From Chromera velia (taxonomy: Eukaryota > Sar > Chromeraceae): a DNA stretch of 45,593 nucleotides. This document shows positions 1 to 9,289 of this stretch, piece after piece. Below the pieces are notes generated by a model. That model saw nothing but the letters and a program-made list of their open reading frames with translations, was not told the DNA's origin and did no database searches. Every line of letters starts with the position of its first letter. Position 1 is the stretch's first letter. The stretch spans positions 1 to 45,593 of the forward strand of contig JAHBMJ010000535.1 of NCBI GenBank assembly GCA_018398765.1, written 5' to 3'. The position numbers and the translations under genes are program-made.

Positions 1-228
1 AAAATGGGGTCTTTGTACACTGAGTCTTTTGTTGACCCTTCCAGCTTGTTCTCCATCACTGCGGTTCCTGCACTGCATTTAATTGTTGCGCTTAATGTTC
101 AGTCTTTTCTGTAGTGTTTTAATCTGTGCTTCATTCCTTTAGTTCATCATACACTGTCCGACTTTTTTAAAAAAACGATATGTCTGACTCATCAGTGCTT
201 TCATATCATTGCTTCTCACCCACTGCAG

Positions 229-510
229 TTTGGCTGGAAAGCCACTACCAAGTCCGCCCCTACTGAAGCAGAGATGGAAAGCATGAGAGCTGCAATCACT
301 GAGACGCTCGCAGCTCGGGGCATTGCAGTACACGGATTTTTGATGCCCGATCTCGACTCTTCAGGCAAAAAGAAATCAAGTTCTCGTTTCCTCTTTGCAA
401 GTGCAACCAAGAACAACACTCTCACAGCCCTTCTCGAACAGCCTGAGGCGAGCTTCTCTGCAGGCGAGGTCCCAATCTCAATCAAGAGACGTCACTGTCG
501 AGAGTCCTAA
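229..510 (+). CDS. candidate 3'-terminal exon, unknown protein
   Basis: A pyrimidine-rich tract ending in CACTGCAG at 219-228 looks like a splice acceptor. From base 229 the frame is open for 93 codons to a TAA at 508-510. The peptide begins FGWKATTKSAPTEAEMESM and ends with a basic IKRRHCRES. It has mixed composition without low complexity, which favours real coding. The overlapping minus-strand frame at 216-485 is poorer. I do not recognise the family. The end lies about 50 bases from the LTR-like repeat of the Copia element, so it may belong either to a host gene or to another retroelement gag. Confidence 0.3.
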   Translation, partial: FGWKATTKSAPTEAEMESMRAAITETLAARGIAVHGFLMPDLDSSGKKKSSSRFLFASATKNNTLTALLEQPEASFSAGEVPISIKRRHCRES

Positions 511-559
511 ACAACAGTCAAACAATAATCAAACAACACTCAATTAACACTCAACCATT

Positions 560-757
560 AGTGAGTTCTACTTTAGTCTTGGTGAGCACAGAACTTCTAG
601 AGCAAACATTACACTGACCATTCACTGACAAAGACATTAAGTTCAGTAGAGACTTGCTAAAAGCAATAAGTCTCTGTGGGAGGATCTAGCCGTTTCTCTA
701 TTACTAGATATACATGGCCCCGGTAAGTTAGTCCGGAAAAGCAACATAAATCAATTC
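560..757 (-). repeat. Copia LTR-like direct repeat, left copy (3' side)
   Basis: About 198 bases match 1946-2126 almost base for base, apart from an extra block of roughly 17 bases around 645-662 and scattered substitutions. In the orientation of the pol fragment this copy lies just after the pol stop codon, where a 3' LTR would be. On the minus strand a purine-rich stretch (GCAGGGGAGGA) precedes it. Matching starts with TTGATTTATGTTG. The true LTR may run further left than 560, because the right copy is cut off where it joins pol. Confidence 0.55.
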
Positions 758-769
758 CTCCCCTGCAGC

Positions 770-2023
770 TTACAAACAGGAAGATGCACCGATCGGCCAG
801 GCAATATCTGGATCCTTCCATTTTGTAAGACAATCAGCCATCTGGCTAATATCACCATCGACATGCTCGAACGTAGCACCGACAGCTTCGATCTCTTGCA
901 AAGCAAAAAGCAAACGACCTTGGAGAGTAGGCTCTTTCTTGCAAACGCAATTCTTCAATTGTTTAACCAACGCTGCACTATCAGTCAAAACACGCACTTT
1001 CACTCTGCCAAAAAGTAAACGAGCGACTCTCAAAAGTAATGGCATGCGCAGCACACCTTGACAGAGAGCAAGAAGCTCTGCTCCTGCAGTGGAACGCACA
1101 AGTCGCTTCTCTCTATGACTGAACCAATCAATCAGATTCACACGACACATCAGCGGCCAGCTTTGATCGGCAAGCTGAAAAATAAATCTGCTTCTTGATT
1201 CACAAGTGCGATCGCAGTAGGCTGCATCCACAAACAAACGCAACTCGGGCATAGAGACAGTAAAAAAGAACAGCTCTCGTGCTTTCTCGACAGCAACAAA
1301 AAGAACAGTTGCGAGAGTACGCAAAAGACGCTGGCTCGGTCTGGATACCCATCGAGACAATTGTGAAAAAGCAAAAGCAAGATCGAACCTGGTCTTGCAC
1401 AACCAACCAAGTATTCTAAGGAGAGTTCGAAAAGTCCCTTCCAATTTCATATTTATCTCTTTCTCTTCAAGCTTCTCGAAATCTGCCTTTTCCAGCTTTC
1501 TGCTTCTCTTAGGCTCAGGTAGAGAGTCTGTACTAATGTATTTCTTCTGTCCTTGTTTGATCACCCCTTTCTGACTATCATGAAAGAGATCAAGTCCAAC
1601 GACTTTCCTTCTTCCAGGTCCAATCAGTTCAGGCTCATCGCATTCAACTTGCTTTCTGAACTGTCTCAAAGTCTCGAGTGGGTCAGGCGAAATCAAAAGT
1701 AAGTCGTCCATATGCATTTGTACTGCCACTGTGATGTCTACCTGAGGAACATCGGCCCACGACTTGCTGTCTGAAGAGCAAACAGGAGAAGGAAGAGGAG
1801 AGCAGGTCTGGATGAAGATCGACTTAGCACACTCAAAAAAGGAAAAGAGAGAACGCAAAACTTTCTTAAGCCACTGAGTGAAGATTCTCGGACTGTTTTT
1901 CAAACCATAAAGAGCTTTCAGAATTCGATATACCCTGTTAACCGCAGTGAGTTCTACTTTAGTCTTGGTGAGCACAGAACTTCTAGAGTAAACATTACAC
2001 TGACCATTCACTGACAAAGACAT
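770..2023 (-). pseudogene. Copia (Ty1-type) pol fragment: end of RT plus RNase H
   Basis: A 417-codon frame. The first 26 or so residues are encoded by the LTR-like repeat. Then follow the Copia RT signature KALYGLKNSPR, the catalytic block VQMHMDDLLLIS (MDD where YVDD is usual), the connection segment GWLCKTRFDLAFAFSQLSR, and RNase H motifs with LFVDAAYC, STAGAELLAL, VLTDSAAL and a terminal QMADCLTKW. Gag, protease, integrase and the first RT motifs are missing, although a complete Copia polyprotein is usually well over 1000 residues. The frame itself is intact. It cannot encode a complete element and I infer a deletion derivative. Confidence 0.85.
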
Positions 2024-2126
2024 TAACTTCAGTAATAAGTCTCTTTAGGAGGATCTAACCGTTTTTCTATTACTAGGCATGCATGGCCCCGGTAAGTTAG
2101 TCCGGAAAAGCAACATAAATCAACTC
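1946..2126 (-). repeat. Copia LTR-like direct repeat, right copy fused to pol
   Basis: This is the partner of 560-757. Its left edge at 1946 is the point where similarity to the other copy stops and pol-specific sequence begins (ACCGC against CCATT). That edge lies inside the open frame ending at 770, so the repeat supplies the ATG and the first residues of the frame (MSLSVNGQCNVYSRSS). I infer a deletion joining the 5' LTR to the middle of RT. Confidence 0.55.
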
Positions 2127-2310
2127 CATTAGCCCTATAGAATTAGGTCTAAAATAAAGAAAGTCTAAGGAAATTCTAAAATCTAAATCTGAAGATCTAA
2201 AAAGAAATCTGAAAAAATCTGAAAAAAGCTTGGTTGGTCAATATAAAGAGTAAAAAACTAAATTTAACTTACAGGTTATAACCCCAAAGTAGTAGCTTTA
2301 ATCAACTTCT
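2127..2310. other. AT-rich spacer, no gene seen
   Basis: Short AT-rich sequence with repeated AAATCTGAA words (around 2190-2225) separates the Copia remnant from the microsatellite bordering the LINE. I see no open frame or RNA gene. Confidence 0.5.

Positions 2311-2343
<33 letters not shown>
2311..2343. repeat. (TGG)n(TAG)n microsatellite at 3' end of LINE
   Basis: Three TGG triplets run into seven to eight TAG/AGT triplets. On the minus strand this reads (CTA)n(CCA)n and begins immediately after the LINE 3' end. A matching tract lies at the other end of the element (6169-6212). Confidence 0.9.
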
Positions 2344-2502
2344 AGAGAGAAAAGCTGTAGGGGGTTCGTGCTAGGCGTTAGGCCTTGCTAGGTGTCTCGA
2401 ATCCTAGAGACGCGCTCGGTTGATACTACAGGTTTTTCAAAAATTGCCGGCTGGCTCCTGTATGAATCTATAGCAGGGATCGGCTAGTCCCTGCTCGCCC
2501 TT

Positions 2503-3696
2503 CTACATCATGGCCATTCCAATGCTCTCTCCCCCGGTGAGCCCGATCTCGTGGGCCCCCTTCTTCCCTCCACGTGTCCCCCTGATGCAAGCGCTGGCCG
2601 CTCGCAGGTGCGCGATCTGCAGGCGAGCCTTCATCCACCCACACACTTCGCTGTACTCCTTCTGCCACTTTTCGCTCAGCCTGCCCGCCAACAGACCGAG
2701 GAAGTTCCTGGCTTCCCTGTCTAGGGCGCCGTCGACGCTGCTCACCAGCGGTCTGAAATCGTACCCCTTGTCTTTGCAGGTGCTGCCGTGTTTCTGTTTC
2801 TTTTCCTCCGCTGCCAAAGAGAGGACATCCCTCCAGGGTTTGTCTACGTAAGAGGCGGCACTTGGGTTCATCACCCTTGTGTCGAAAACCGCCAGCCTCT
2901 GACGTGTATACGCCCCCCGGACCTCGAAGTCCCCCCGCAGGCCTGGGCATCCTGCCACTTCTCCCTCTTCCCGAATGATCGTCTCCTGGGCTCTCACTGT
3001 GTGTGGGTACGCTTCCGCCGCCAGCGCTGCCCACGTGTGGTTGACGTCGTTTTGCCGCAGTGTGACCAACCCGCCGGTAGAGCAGTTAAGCGCATGCTGC
3101 AAGTCCCAGCGCGCTCCGCACCCCTCACATTTCTGCTTGTTTCCGTCTGTCCTGCCCTGGAACCGTAGCGTCAGGGCGTCTCGGAACTCTTCCGGTGTCA
3201 GGTTGAGGTGCATGCTCGCGAGCGGGCGGGCACTGAGCCAGCTGGAGTGTTTCTTCTCACTCGCATCCTGTAATGCTTGGCGCTGGTGCGGGGTCACTCC
3301 ATCGGTCTCGGTCTGGTAGAGTCGCTTCATCTTCTCTGCCGCCTCTGCTGGTGTCGCTTGCTTGTGGGCCTTGCGGGCGTCGCGGCTGACTCGCCCGTGT
3401 GCTGGTTGGTCAAGTGGAGCGTTGTAGAGAATTGCCCGCACGACTTCCCCCCCAGCTGCCTGTGAGGTTGCGTGTGCCCGCTTGCCCGTTTCACAGGGCT
3501 TGTATATTCGCAGCCCCAGCATCCCCGTTGGCAGGGCAGCGACATCACGGACCCACTGTTCGGCGGCTGTCGGTGGCCCCCCCCCTCTTCTGCCCTTGAG
3601 GAACGCCGGAAGGAGCCGGTCTTGGATCGTCGTCTCCAGGGCCGCGAACGTCTCTCCCTCTTCTGGTGTGACATGCTGGACGTACTGCCATTCTGA
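2503..3696 (-). pseudogene. LINE ORF, C-terminal CCHC knuckle and RLE domain
   Basis: The part after the TAG at 3697 is open to a nine-C run (3577-3585), where the frame shifts. From there GMLGLRIYKPCETG leads to the terminal domain. It shows a CX2CX7HX3C knuckle (CEGCGARWDLQHALNC) and a PD-(D/E)XK-like core, RGDFEVRGAY ... LAVFDTRVMNP, followed by a conserved helical tail (LAGRLSEKWQKEY, HLRAASACIRG). This knuckle-plus-nuclease order is typical of the sequence-specific endonuclease of RLE-type LINEs. The stop is TAG 2503-2505, leaving a 3' UTR of about 160 bases before the microsatellite. Confidence 0.75.
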
Positions 3697-4475
3697 CTAG
3701 AGGGAGAGGGTGTATGCAGTGTACGCTTCATGGGGGGCAAACTCTGCGGCTTCCGCCATTCGCTCAACGCTTCCCTGCCATTCCCCCACCCGTTCACTCA
3801 GCCATTCTTGGCGGTGTGTCCCCTCCCCGATGTGTCCCCCCAACAACCGTGCCCCACTGACGATTTTGATGGCTGGGTACTCGGCGAAAATGCGGCGGGC
3901 TTCCTCGTGGAACCGGGTCGGCACTACTAGGAAGCACTTGTCGGTCTCCACCTCGTACCCCGCCGCTGGCCCCAGTGCTAGGAGCCTCCGTAGCCATGCA
4001 CGGACCTGTGTGAGCCACGAGGTGCAGGAGGAGTCATCAGCATACCACAGCTGGTACCAGTATTTCGTTGGCGGGTCTGCATTTTCGTTGCCCCCTTCTG
4101 GCGTCCAGTGGTCGGCTGTGTCCAGCCAGTTGTGTTCGGTCATCCCTTGCACTGCCTCTGTCCGCGTCTCGGATGCCTCCCCTTGGGTCGGTGGCCCAGG
4201 TGGGGAGGCAGGGGGTGTCAGGGGTCCGGAGGCCGGTGCCGTCGGCTGGGTGCGGGAGCGGGGGCGGGCCCATAGTTTGTGCACCATCGGCAGGATGGTG
4301 ATGGCATAGCAGGCCATGGCGAGGGGGTCGCCCTGTGTCCATCCCTCACGGCTGCGCAGCGTCTTGGTGCCGTCCCGTCCTCGGAGGAAGAGCTCGGCGA
4401 CGACGGCGTCCCCTCAATAGCAGTTGAAGATAAAACGCGCCGCCCTGGGCCACATCACACGCGCGTTCCAGAGGC
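3697..4475 (-). pseudogene. LINE ORF, central RT part with YADD
   Basis: This continues the reverse transcriptase in a shifted frame. SLWNARVMWPRAARFIFNCY is followed by an in-frame TGA (4414-4416), then the motif-B-like block GWTQGDPLAMACYAITILP. A Pro/Thr-rich insert of about 50 residues precedes motif C, QLWYADDSSC, with both Asp present. LLGGHIGE and the thumb region follow. The frame stops at TAG 3697-3699, after which the same frame continues as SEWQYVQHVTPEEGE. The position of the TGA fits a lost Arg codon and that of the TAG a lost Gln codon, judging from the family pattern as I remember it. Confidence 0.8.
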
Positions 4476-6110
4476 TGTGGTTCGGTTGGCTGCATTGAAG
4501 GCGTTGACGTCATCAATGAGCAGCGTGCCGAATGCTTTGCTCGGGTTGGTGCCAGCCTCCCGGTCGAGCGTGTCCCATAGGTGGCGCATGGCGTACACCC
4601 CCCCTTCTAAGGCCCCGGCCAGCCCACTGCAGAGCTGGTCAACATCGCAGAGGGTCTCCAGGTCCTCCCGGGTTTCGGTCATCACTGCTTTGCCGATGAG
4701 GCGGCGAAGTGCCTCCCCGATTCCTAGCCCGATTCCCACTGGTCGGACCCCGGGGCACTTGTCAAGCGCCACCAGCCTCCCCCCCATCAGGGCCCGGATC
4801 TGTCTCCACTCCATCACTGTGTTGCTCATGTCCGTGGCCAGTTTTGCGATCTCATTGCACAGCTGGGAGCTCTCCCTACCATAGGAGAGCAGCGCCGCCC
4901 GTAAGTTGGCACTGTCGAACCCAGAGGGGCCTGCGCTGCCCTGCATCCTGCGGGCAAGCAGGACGACATCGCAGGGGGTGATGAGAAGGTTCTCGAGGAA
5001 CGGAAGGGTGCCGTCCTCCGGGAATTCCAACCCGTCGGTGTGCGGGAGGGTTGGCGCGGGATGCTTCTCTTCAAGGACGGTACCGACCTGGTACGTCTTT
5101 CCCTTCTTCACAAACTCGTCGCCCGCCTCCAGTACACCCCCCTTCTCCCTGCCTGTCAGCCCGCGCGTCCCTCTGCGGATCTCACCCCCCTGCACCATGG
5201 TCCGAAAGCGCCGCGTTTCGTCGAGCCCTGCGGCTTTTTCCTGCTCTTCACTCTTCCGGGGGGGGGACTGCCGCATCGCCGTGGCCCGCTCGCTCAGGCG
5301 TAGGGCTTCAGTCAGGAGAGCCTTCACTCCCTCTTCTCCCCTGTCCCACTGGTCGAGTCGGTGCTCAATCAGCTGCCAGACCTGTGCCCCCCCTTTGACC
5401 CGTTGGTCACGGCGGAGGAGTAGATCCAGGAACCCCATCACTACGTCGCTGGTGATCGTGTTCTGTCGGAGTTGCTGAATGATTTTCGTCAGGCCGAGCA
5501 CGAAGCGTCGCCCCGTGCTGCGGCGGGGGAGGGCGTACCATCCAGAGGGGGTGGTGGTGACTGCGATGCGGTGTGCCTTCTCCCAGAAGGTTGCCTGTGA
5601 TGGGCGGGGTGTGTCGGTCTGCCGGGTGCAACCGTAGGCGTCCTGCATCAGATTGTCAGCTTCCGCAGCTGTCAGAGTCCCCCTGTTGGGGGACACGGCC
5701 AGGATTCTCTCTATCGTCGCCGCCCTCTGCCCGCCGCTGGCATTCCCCTCGCCGCTCCCTCCGTTGGGTCCCCTGGGGTTCGGTACTCCCTGTCGCTCTG
5801 TCCCCTGCGGCTCAGTGTTGGCTGTGGGGTGTGTTGGCGGCTGGCGGGTTGGCTCCCCTGGCCCCTTGCTCTCTCCACGGTCCTGACCGTCGGGGGGTGT
5901 CGCGGCGACGGTGTCTGTGGCTGTCTGGACTCCCCCCCCTCTGTGGGTCTCCGTCTGTGTTGTCTGTGCCACCGTCCCGTCAGCGTATGGCCCCCATGGG
6001 TTTGTGCGACGTACTTTGGCACTCAGATACTGGACAGACAGGGGGAGAGGAAAACGCTGCACTCGACTCACCTCGACTGTGGCGTCCACCCCCAGCTGAA
6101 ATTCTTCCAT
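4455..6110 (-). pseudogene. LINE ORF, N-terminal part with first RT motifs
   Basis: The likely start is the ATG at 6108-6110 (MEEFQLGVDATVEV), because the frame upstream of it is translated microsatellite (poly-Thr). After about 60 residues comes a Gly/Pro/Thr-rich linker of roughly 90 residues, then a helical region. RT-family blocks follow: VALDKCPGVRPVGIG, EALRRLIGKAV, CSGLAGALEGG and motif A, LLIDDVNAFNAANR, with its catalytic Asp. A nine-base duplication gives GIGLGIGE where the family normally has one GIGE. The frame ends at 4455 only because of a single-base shift near 4470-4480. The next motif is readable in the adjacent frame. Confidence 0.8.
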
Positions 6111-6168
6111 GACTGCGTGATGGTCCGGAGGCGCGTCGGGACCGAAACGAAGGCTCTGGTAGAATGCA

Positions 6169-6212
6169 GAAGTAGTAGTAGTGGTGGTAGTAGTAATACT
6201 AGTAGTAGTAGT
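6169..6212. repeat. (TAG)n/(TGG)n microsatellite at 5' end of LINE
   Basis: An imperfect AGT/GTA/TGG triplet tract of about 44 bases with one AAT ACT interruption. It starts 58 bases upstream of the proposed LINE ATG and matches the tract at 2311-2343 in phase composition and strand. Confidence 0.9.
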
Positions 6213-7816
6213 ACGCTCATCTACGGCCCAGTCTAGGCCTAAGGCGTTTTGCAGACACACATTAGTTTTTATTAGAGGAATAATTAGCATAGGGAGCAAT
6301 TTTTATTTTTTACTACTTTTAAATAATTCTACTTCGGGTGCTACAATTTTTTTCATAAATGAAGCTGCCTCCAGGCTTGTGGTCTTTCATCCTGCATCTA
6401 GGTGCTGCACGTATAGAAAAAAAATAAGAATTAATTCACGCACGATTTCGATTTTTTATTTTTTAATTTTTTTTACGAAGCGATTGGAACCAAGACTGTC
6501 GAGTATTGTTTGGTGTTACATGCAGTGTTGTTCAATAACTGTGTGCATGCATCGATCTGCCTGCATGAAAGTATATTGGCGTAAATAAAACTGGAAAAAA
6601 TATTATATATTTTACTAGCCCGGGATATAATACCTGGGATTCAGGCTGGAAAATGGGTCTTAGAATGATTTGGAGCCTATGGCATAGTACATAGTCGAAA
6701 GATGGGTAGCAGCATGGGGCACTTTGATTTTTGGGGGTCATCCAGGTTTATGTACTCATCACTACAGATCAGTTCAGGGCCTCATGCATGCATTCTGTTA
6801 GTGCCTTGCATCATGCATGTGCGTGCTCCGCAGCGCTCCGCACAATCGGCTCTATCTGACCGCGTGCATGCATGGCTCGCCGCGCAATGCATGACTATAC
6901 TTGCGCACAGTAAAAATTAATTTGCTTGAGTTTGATGTCACAAACTTATTTGATCTAGCTGGATCTATTACTTTTCTGATCCACTATGGAATAACATTTT
7001 TTCCAGGACTTGATTTATCTGATCAATGTCCATCATCATGATCACCTTGAGCTAGCGAATCTTCTCTATATTTGAAGTTGAAGATGAATGCTAGAGGTGA
7101 ATGTTGTTCTTGATTTTGTATACTACTTAGTACATAAATGTATATTATTTAATCAAATAAAATATGATATAAATGCCAGTCATATATGAAATTAGCAAAT
7201 GATCGGCCGTTTTGAAAGGTGTAGAGCTGTATCTGGGCCTATTTTCAGCCTCTAAATAGTCCAAACATGCCAAATCGTTCGGAATTGAAGAGCATGGGGC
7301 CGGGCCATGGGCTTTGCCAAAGCTAAACTCTAAACCTAGACTATCTTCATATAGATCAGTTGAATGGAGAGTCTAACAGGGATGGCAAGGACCGTATACT
7401 ATGAGATACGGGACCCTGCGCGGCCAGGCAGACTCAAAGGCACCAGGCATGCATACTAGGCCTGGCGAGACACACATGCATGAGCAACAGTACATGCAAG
7501 TCTCCATGGGTACACGCATGCGTATCATGATGCATGCATGGAAATATGCAGTACGACAAGTATGCAAGCAAATGCAATCACGGAAGGATCAGAGATCTAT
7601 CTAAGTTGGAAGTTGTCTGGGAATAACAGACCTCTGTAAACGAACCTGTATGGTTATGAGTAGAGCACCTATACATTTCAACTAGATCGATAAAGTTTGA
7701 GATAAAACTATTGTATAGGAGTATTTAGGGCACTGAAATCTTTTATTTTAGAGATTATTTCATATTTGACAATATATTGAAAAACCACTATTTTTTTAGG
7801 CCCTAAAACGTGCTGT
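6213..7816. other. AT-rich stretch, no gene seen
   Basis: Largely AT-rich DNA with A/T homopolymer runs (6290-6480). Two patches are rich in TGCATGC/GCATGCAT words (about 6780-6900 and 7445-7560). The reading frames are short and compositionally unconvincing. I see no RNA gene, terminal repeat or motif. Confidence 0.45.
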
Positions 7817-8185
7817 TTAAGCTAAGTTGCGGGCTTGAGAGGCAGAGAGATGTACTCCATCGGTCTCCAACACTGTATCAAGATACGCAGGGACTTTGAA
7901 AGCCATTGAACAAGCAAGTCTCTTTCCAGAACCGCCAGGCTTTCAGTACTTGTTGTGTGCTTTCTGCACAGCAGCCCACACATCATCGACCGAAGTATAT
8001 TCCTTCCTCTCTCCTTCATAGACATCAAGGTTCAACATCCCCCCGTATTTTTCAATAATATTTGCCAACCAGAACTTTACTACACTAATTCTATACAACG
8101 ACCACTTTGTTTTGGAATGCAAGTACTTAGATATTGACACCGTCCACCTCTCAGATGTCTTCCCTGTTTCCGTCAGACCCCTCAC
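7817..8185 (-). pseudogene. broken ORF of unknown family
   Basis: A minus-strand frame runs to a TAA at 7817-7819 with one internal TGA (7943-7945). Upstream of the TGA it reads KTKWSLYRISVVKFWLANII and DVYEGERKEYTSVDDVWAAV. Downstream, in the same frame, it reads KPGGSGKRLACSMAFKVPAY and VLETDGVHLSASQARNLA. Both halves look like ordinary globular protein, so a once-continuous gene interrupted by a nonsense change is the simplest reading. The upstream end runs into a tandem repeat. I do not recognise the protein, and the AT-rich surroundings resemble those of the virus-like helicase further right. Confidence 0.4.
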
Positions 8186-8320
8186 AGAATCCCTCTTCTA
8201 TTTCTGTCCACCTCTCAGATGTCTCCTCTGTTTCCGCGTCAGACCCCTCACAGAATCCCTCTTCTATTTCTGTCCACCTCTCAGATGTCTCCTCTATTTC
8301 TGTCAGACGTCCAACAAAAT
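8141..8320. repeat. about 65-bp tandem repeat, nearly three copies
   Basis: Units begin with GTCCACCTCTCAGATGTCT near 8142, 8207 and 8273 and share CAGACCCCTCACAGAATCCC. The third copy is incomplete. The array overlaps the 5' end of the broken frame at 7817-8185, where the minus strand encodes repeats of TSERWT. Confidence 0.8.
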
Positions 8321-8775
8321 CTCTTGCCGATTAAATTTTCCTTCAGACCTTCTTCAGAATCCTTTACATACGGGTGAACATACGATTTTATGTATGTATG
8401 TATACGTCTGTTTGCTTTGCTCTCTGCATGTGCAACTATGTAGCTCACAAAAGGAGGCGGCGCCCCCAGGCGCTTACTGTTCAGCTCAAGGGCGCCCCCC
8501 TCCCCCCCCTGTGATCAACAGAGATCCACTCGATTCCTCTATCTGGCATTGCTTCAAAAAATCGGTCAGCTTTCCTTCCTTATATATTGAACCACAGAAA
8601 CAATGCTGACTGCTATGACTACGTGACTGTTGTGTGCCTACTGCTGCTGCTACTCGCTGCTGCAAGTTTGGGTAACTATAGGTATGAAAAAAGAGAGGCG
8701 TGGTAGTGATAGTTTTGGTGAAGATATAGGGGCTCATAAAAAAAATTCTGACGAATCGCGGATCCGCATCCACCG
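8321..8775. other. no gene assigned
   Basis: A minus-strand frame of 95 codons (8486-8773) covers most of this stretch but contains a low-complexity Gly run from a C-rich tract at 8464-8512. I do not accept it as a gene. A GCT-rich patch lies near 8640-8660. Confidence 0.3.
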
Positions 8776-9286
8776 TTGATCATGGATGCAAGCACCCACT
8801 GCTTAAGTATCGCACTGTTCCGTATCGTACAGACAAGTCCGTATCCTTCTCTTGCTCAGGTACTACAGATAACCAACGTGACGAGAAGAATCACACTTTC
8901 TGTCCCCGATAACGAGATATGGCAGGCACTTCAACAGCTCCTCCAGTCTGAGGGTCTGAATGCCCACAATGTACTTTGGGAGTTGACCGCTGTGGCTGCA
9001 GCAACCGAAAATAATACTACACAGGCGCACTCCTCGTAGTGCCCCAACATGGTAACCCCTGCTAATGATGAGGAGGACAACAGCAGTGCTAGCGAAGACG
9101 ACGATGATGACAGCACCTACACAGAAGAGAACAGTGATGAGGAGGATGAGTAGACACACTCAGCCGTCGGACTCCGATGATGAGGAGAGCGCAATAAATA
9201 ACAGTGTCTCACACAGACTGATAGTGATATGTGCGTGGCATTGCGGGGATGTTCAAACACGATTGCATATAGGAGCAGCTTCATAA
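8776..9286 (+). pseudogene. broken ORF with acidic tail
   Basis: A plus-strand frame reads VTRRITLSVPDNEIWQALQQ and SEGLNAHNVLWELTAVAAA, then meets TAG at 9037-9039. The same frame continues into a strongly acidic tail (SSASEDDDDDSTYTEENSDE) ending at a TAG near 9152. Acid-rich coding sequence (QPSDSDDEESAINNS) then continues in another frame to 9286. One nonsense change and one frameshift in a single ancestral gene would explain this. An acidic Asp/Glu/Ser tail is common in chromatin-associated and viral proteins, but the family is not recognised. Confidence 0.4.
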
Positions 9287-9289
9287 TTT

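Larger units (their letters stand above)
2344..6168 (-). mobile_element. decayed RLE-type non-LTR retrotransposon
   Basis: A 3.8-kb GC-rich block set in clearly AT-richer DNA, read on the minus strand. It carries, in order, an N-terminal region with a Pro/Gly/Thr-rich linker, a reverse transcriptase, a CCHC knuckle and a restriction-like endonuclease domain. The coding frame is broken at four places: a frameshift near 4470-4480, TGA at 4414-4416, TAG at 3697-3699, and a frameshift at a C-run, 3577-3585. No terminal repeats are present. A (TAG)n tract lies at each end. RT plus C-terminal RLE is the layout of R2/R4/CRE-like LINEs. I cannot assign the clade. Confidence 0.85.

Noticed and set aside
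2468-3034. 188-codon minus-strand frame rich in Gly/Arg/Ser
   Set aside because: It overlaps the LINE endonuclease domain in another frame. The domain motifs decide for 2503-3585.
4279-5478. Several plus-strand frames of 100-200 codons
   Set aside because: They are antisense to the GC-rich LINE coding sequence and show Ser/Pro/Arg-rich shadow composition.
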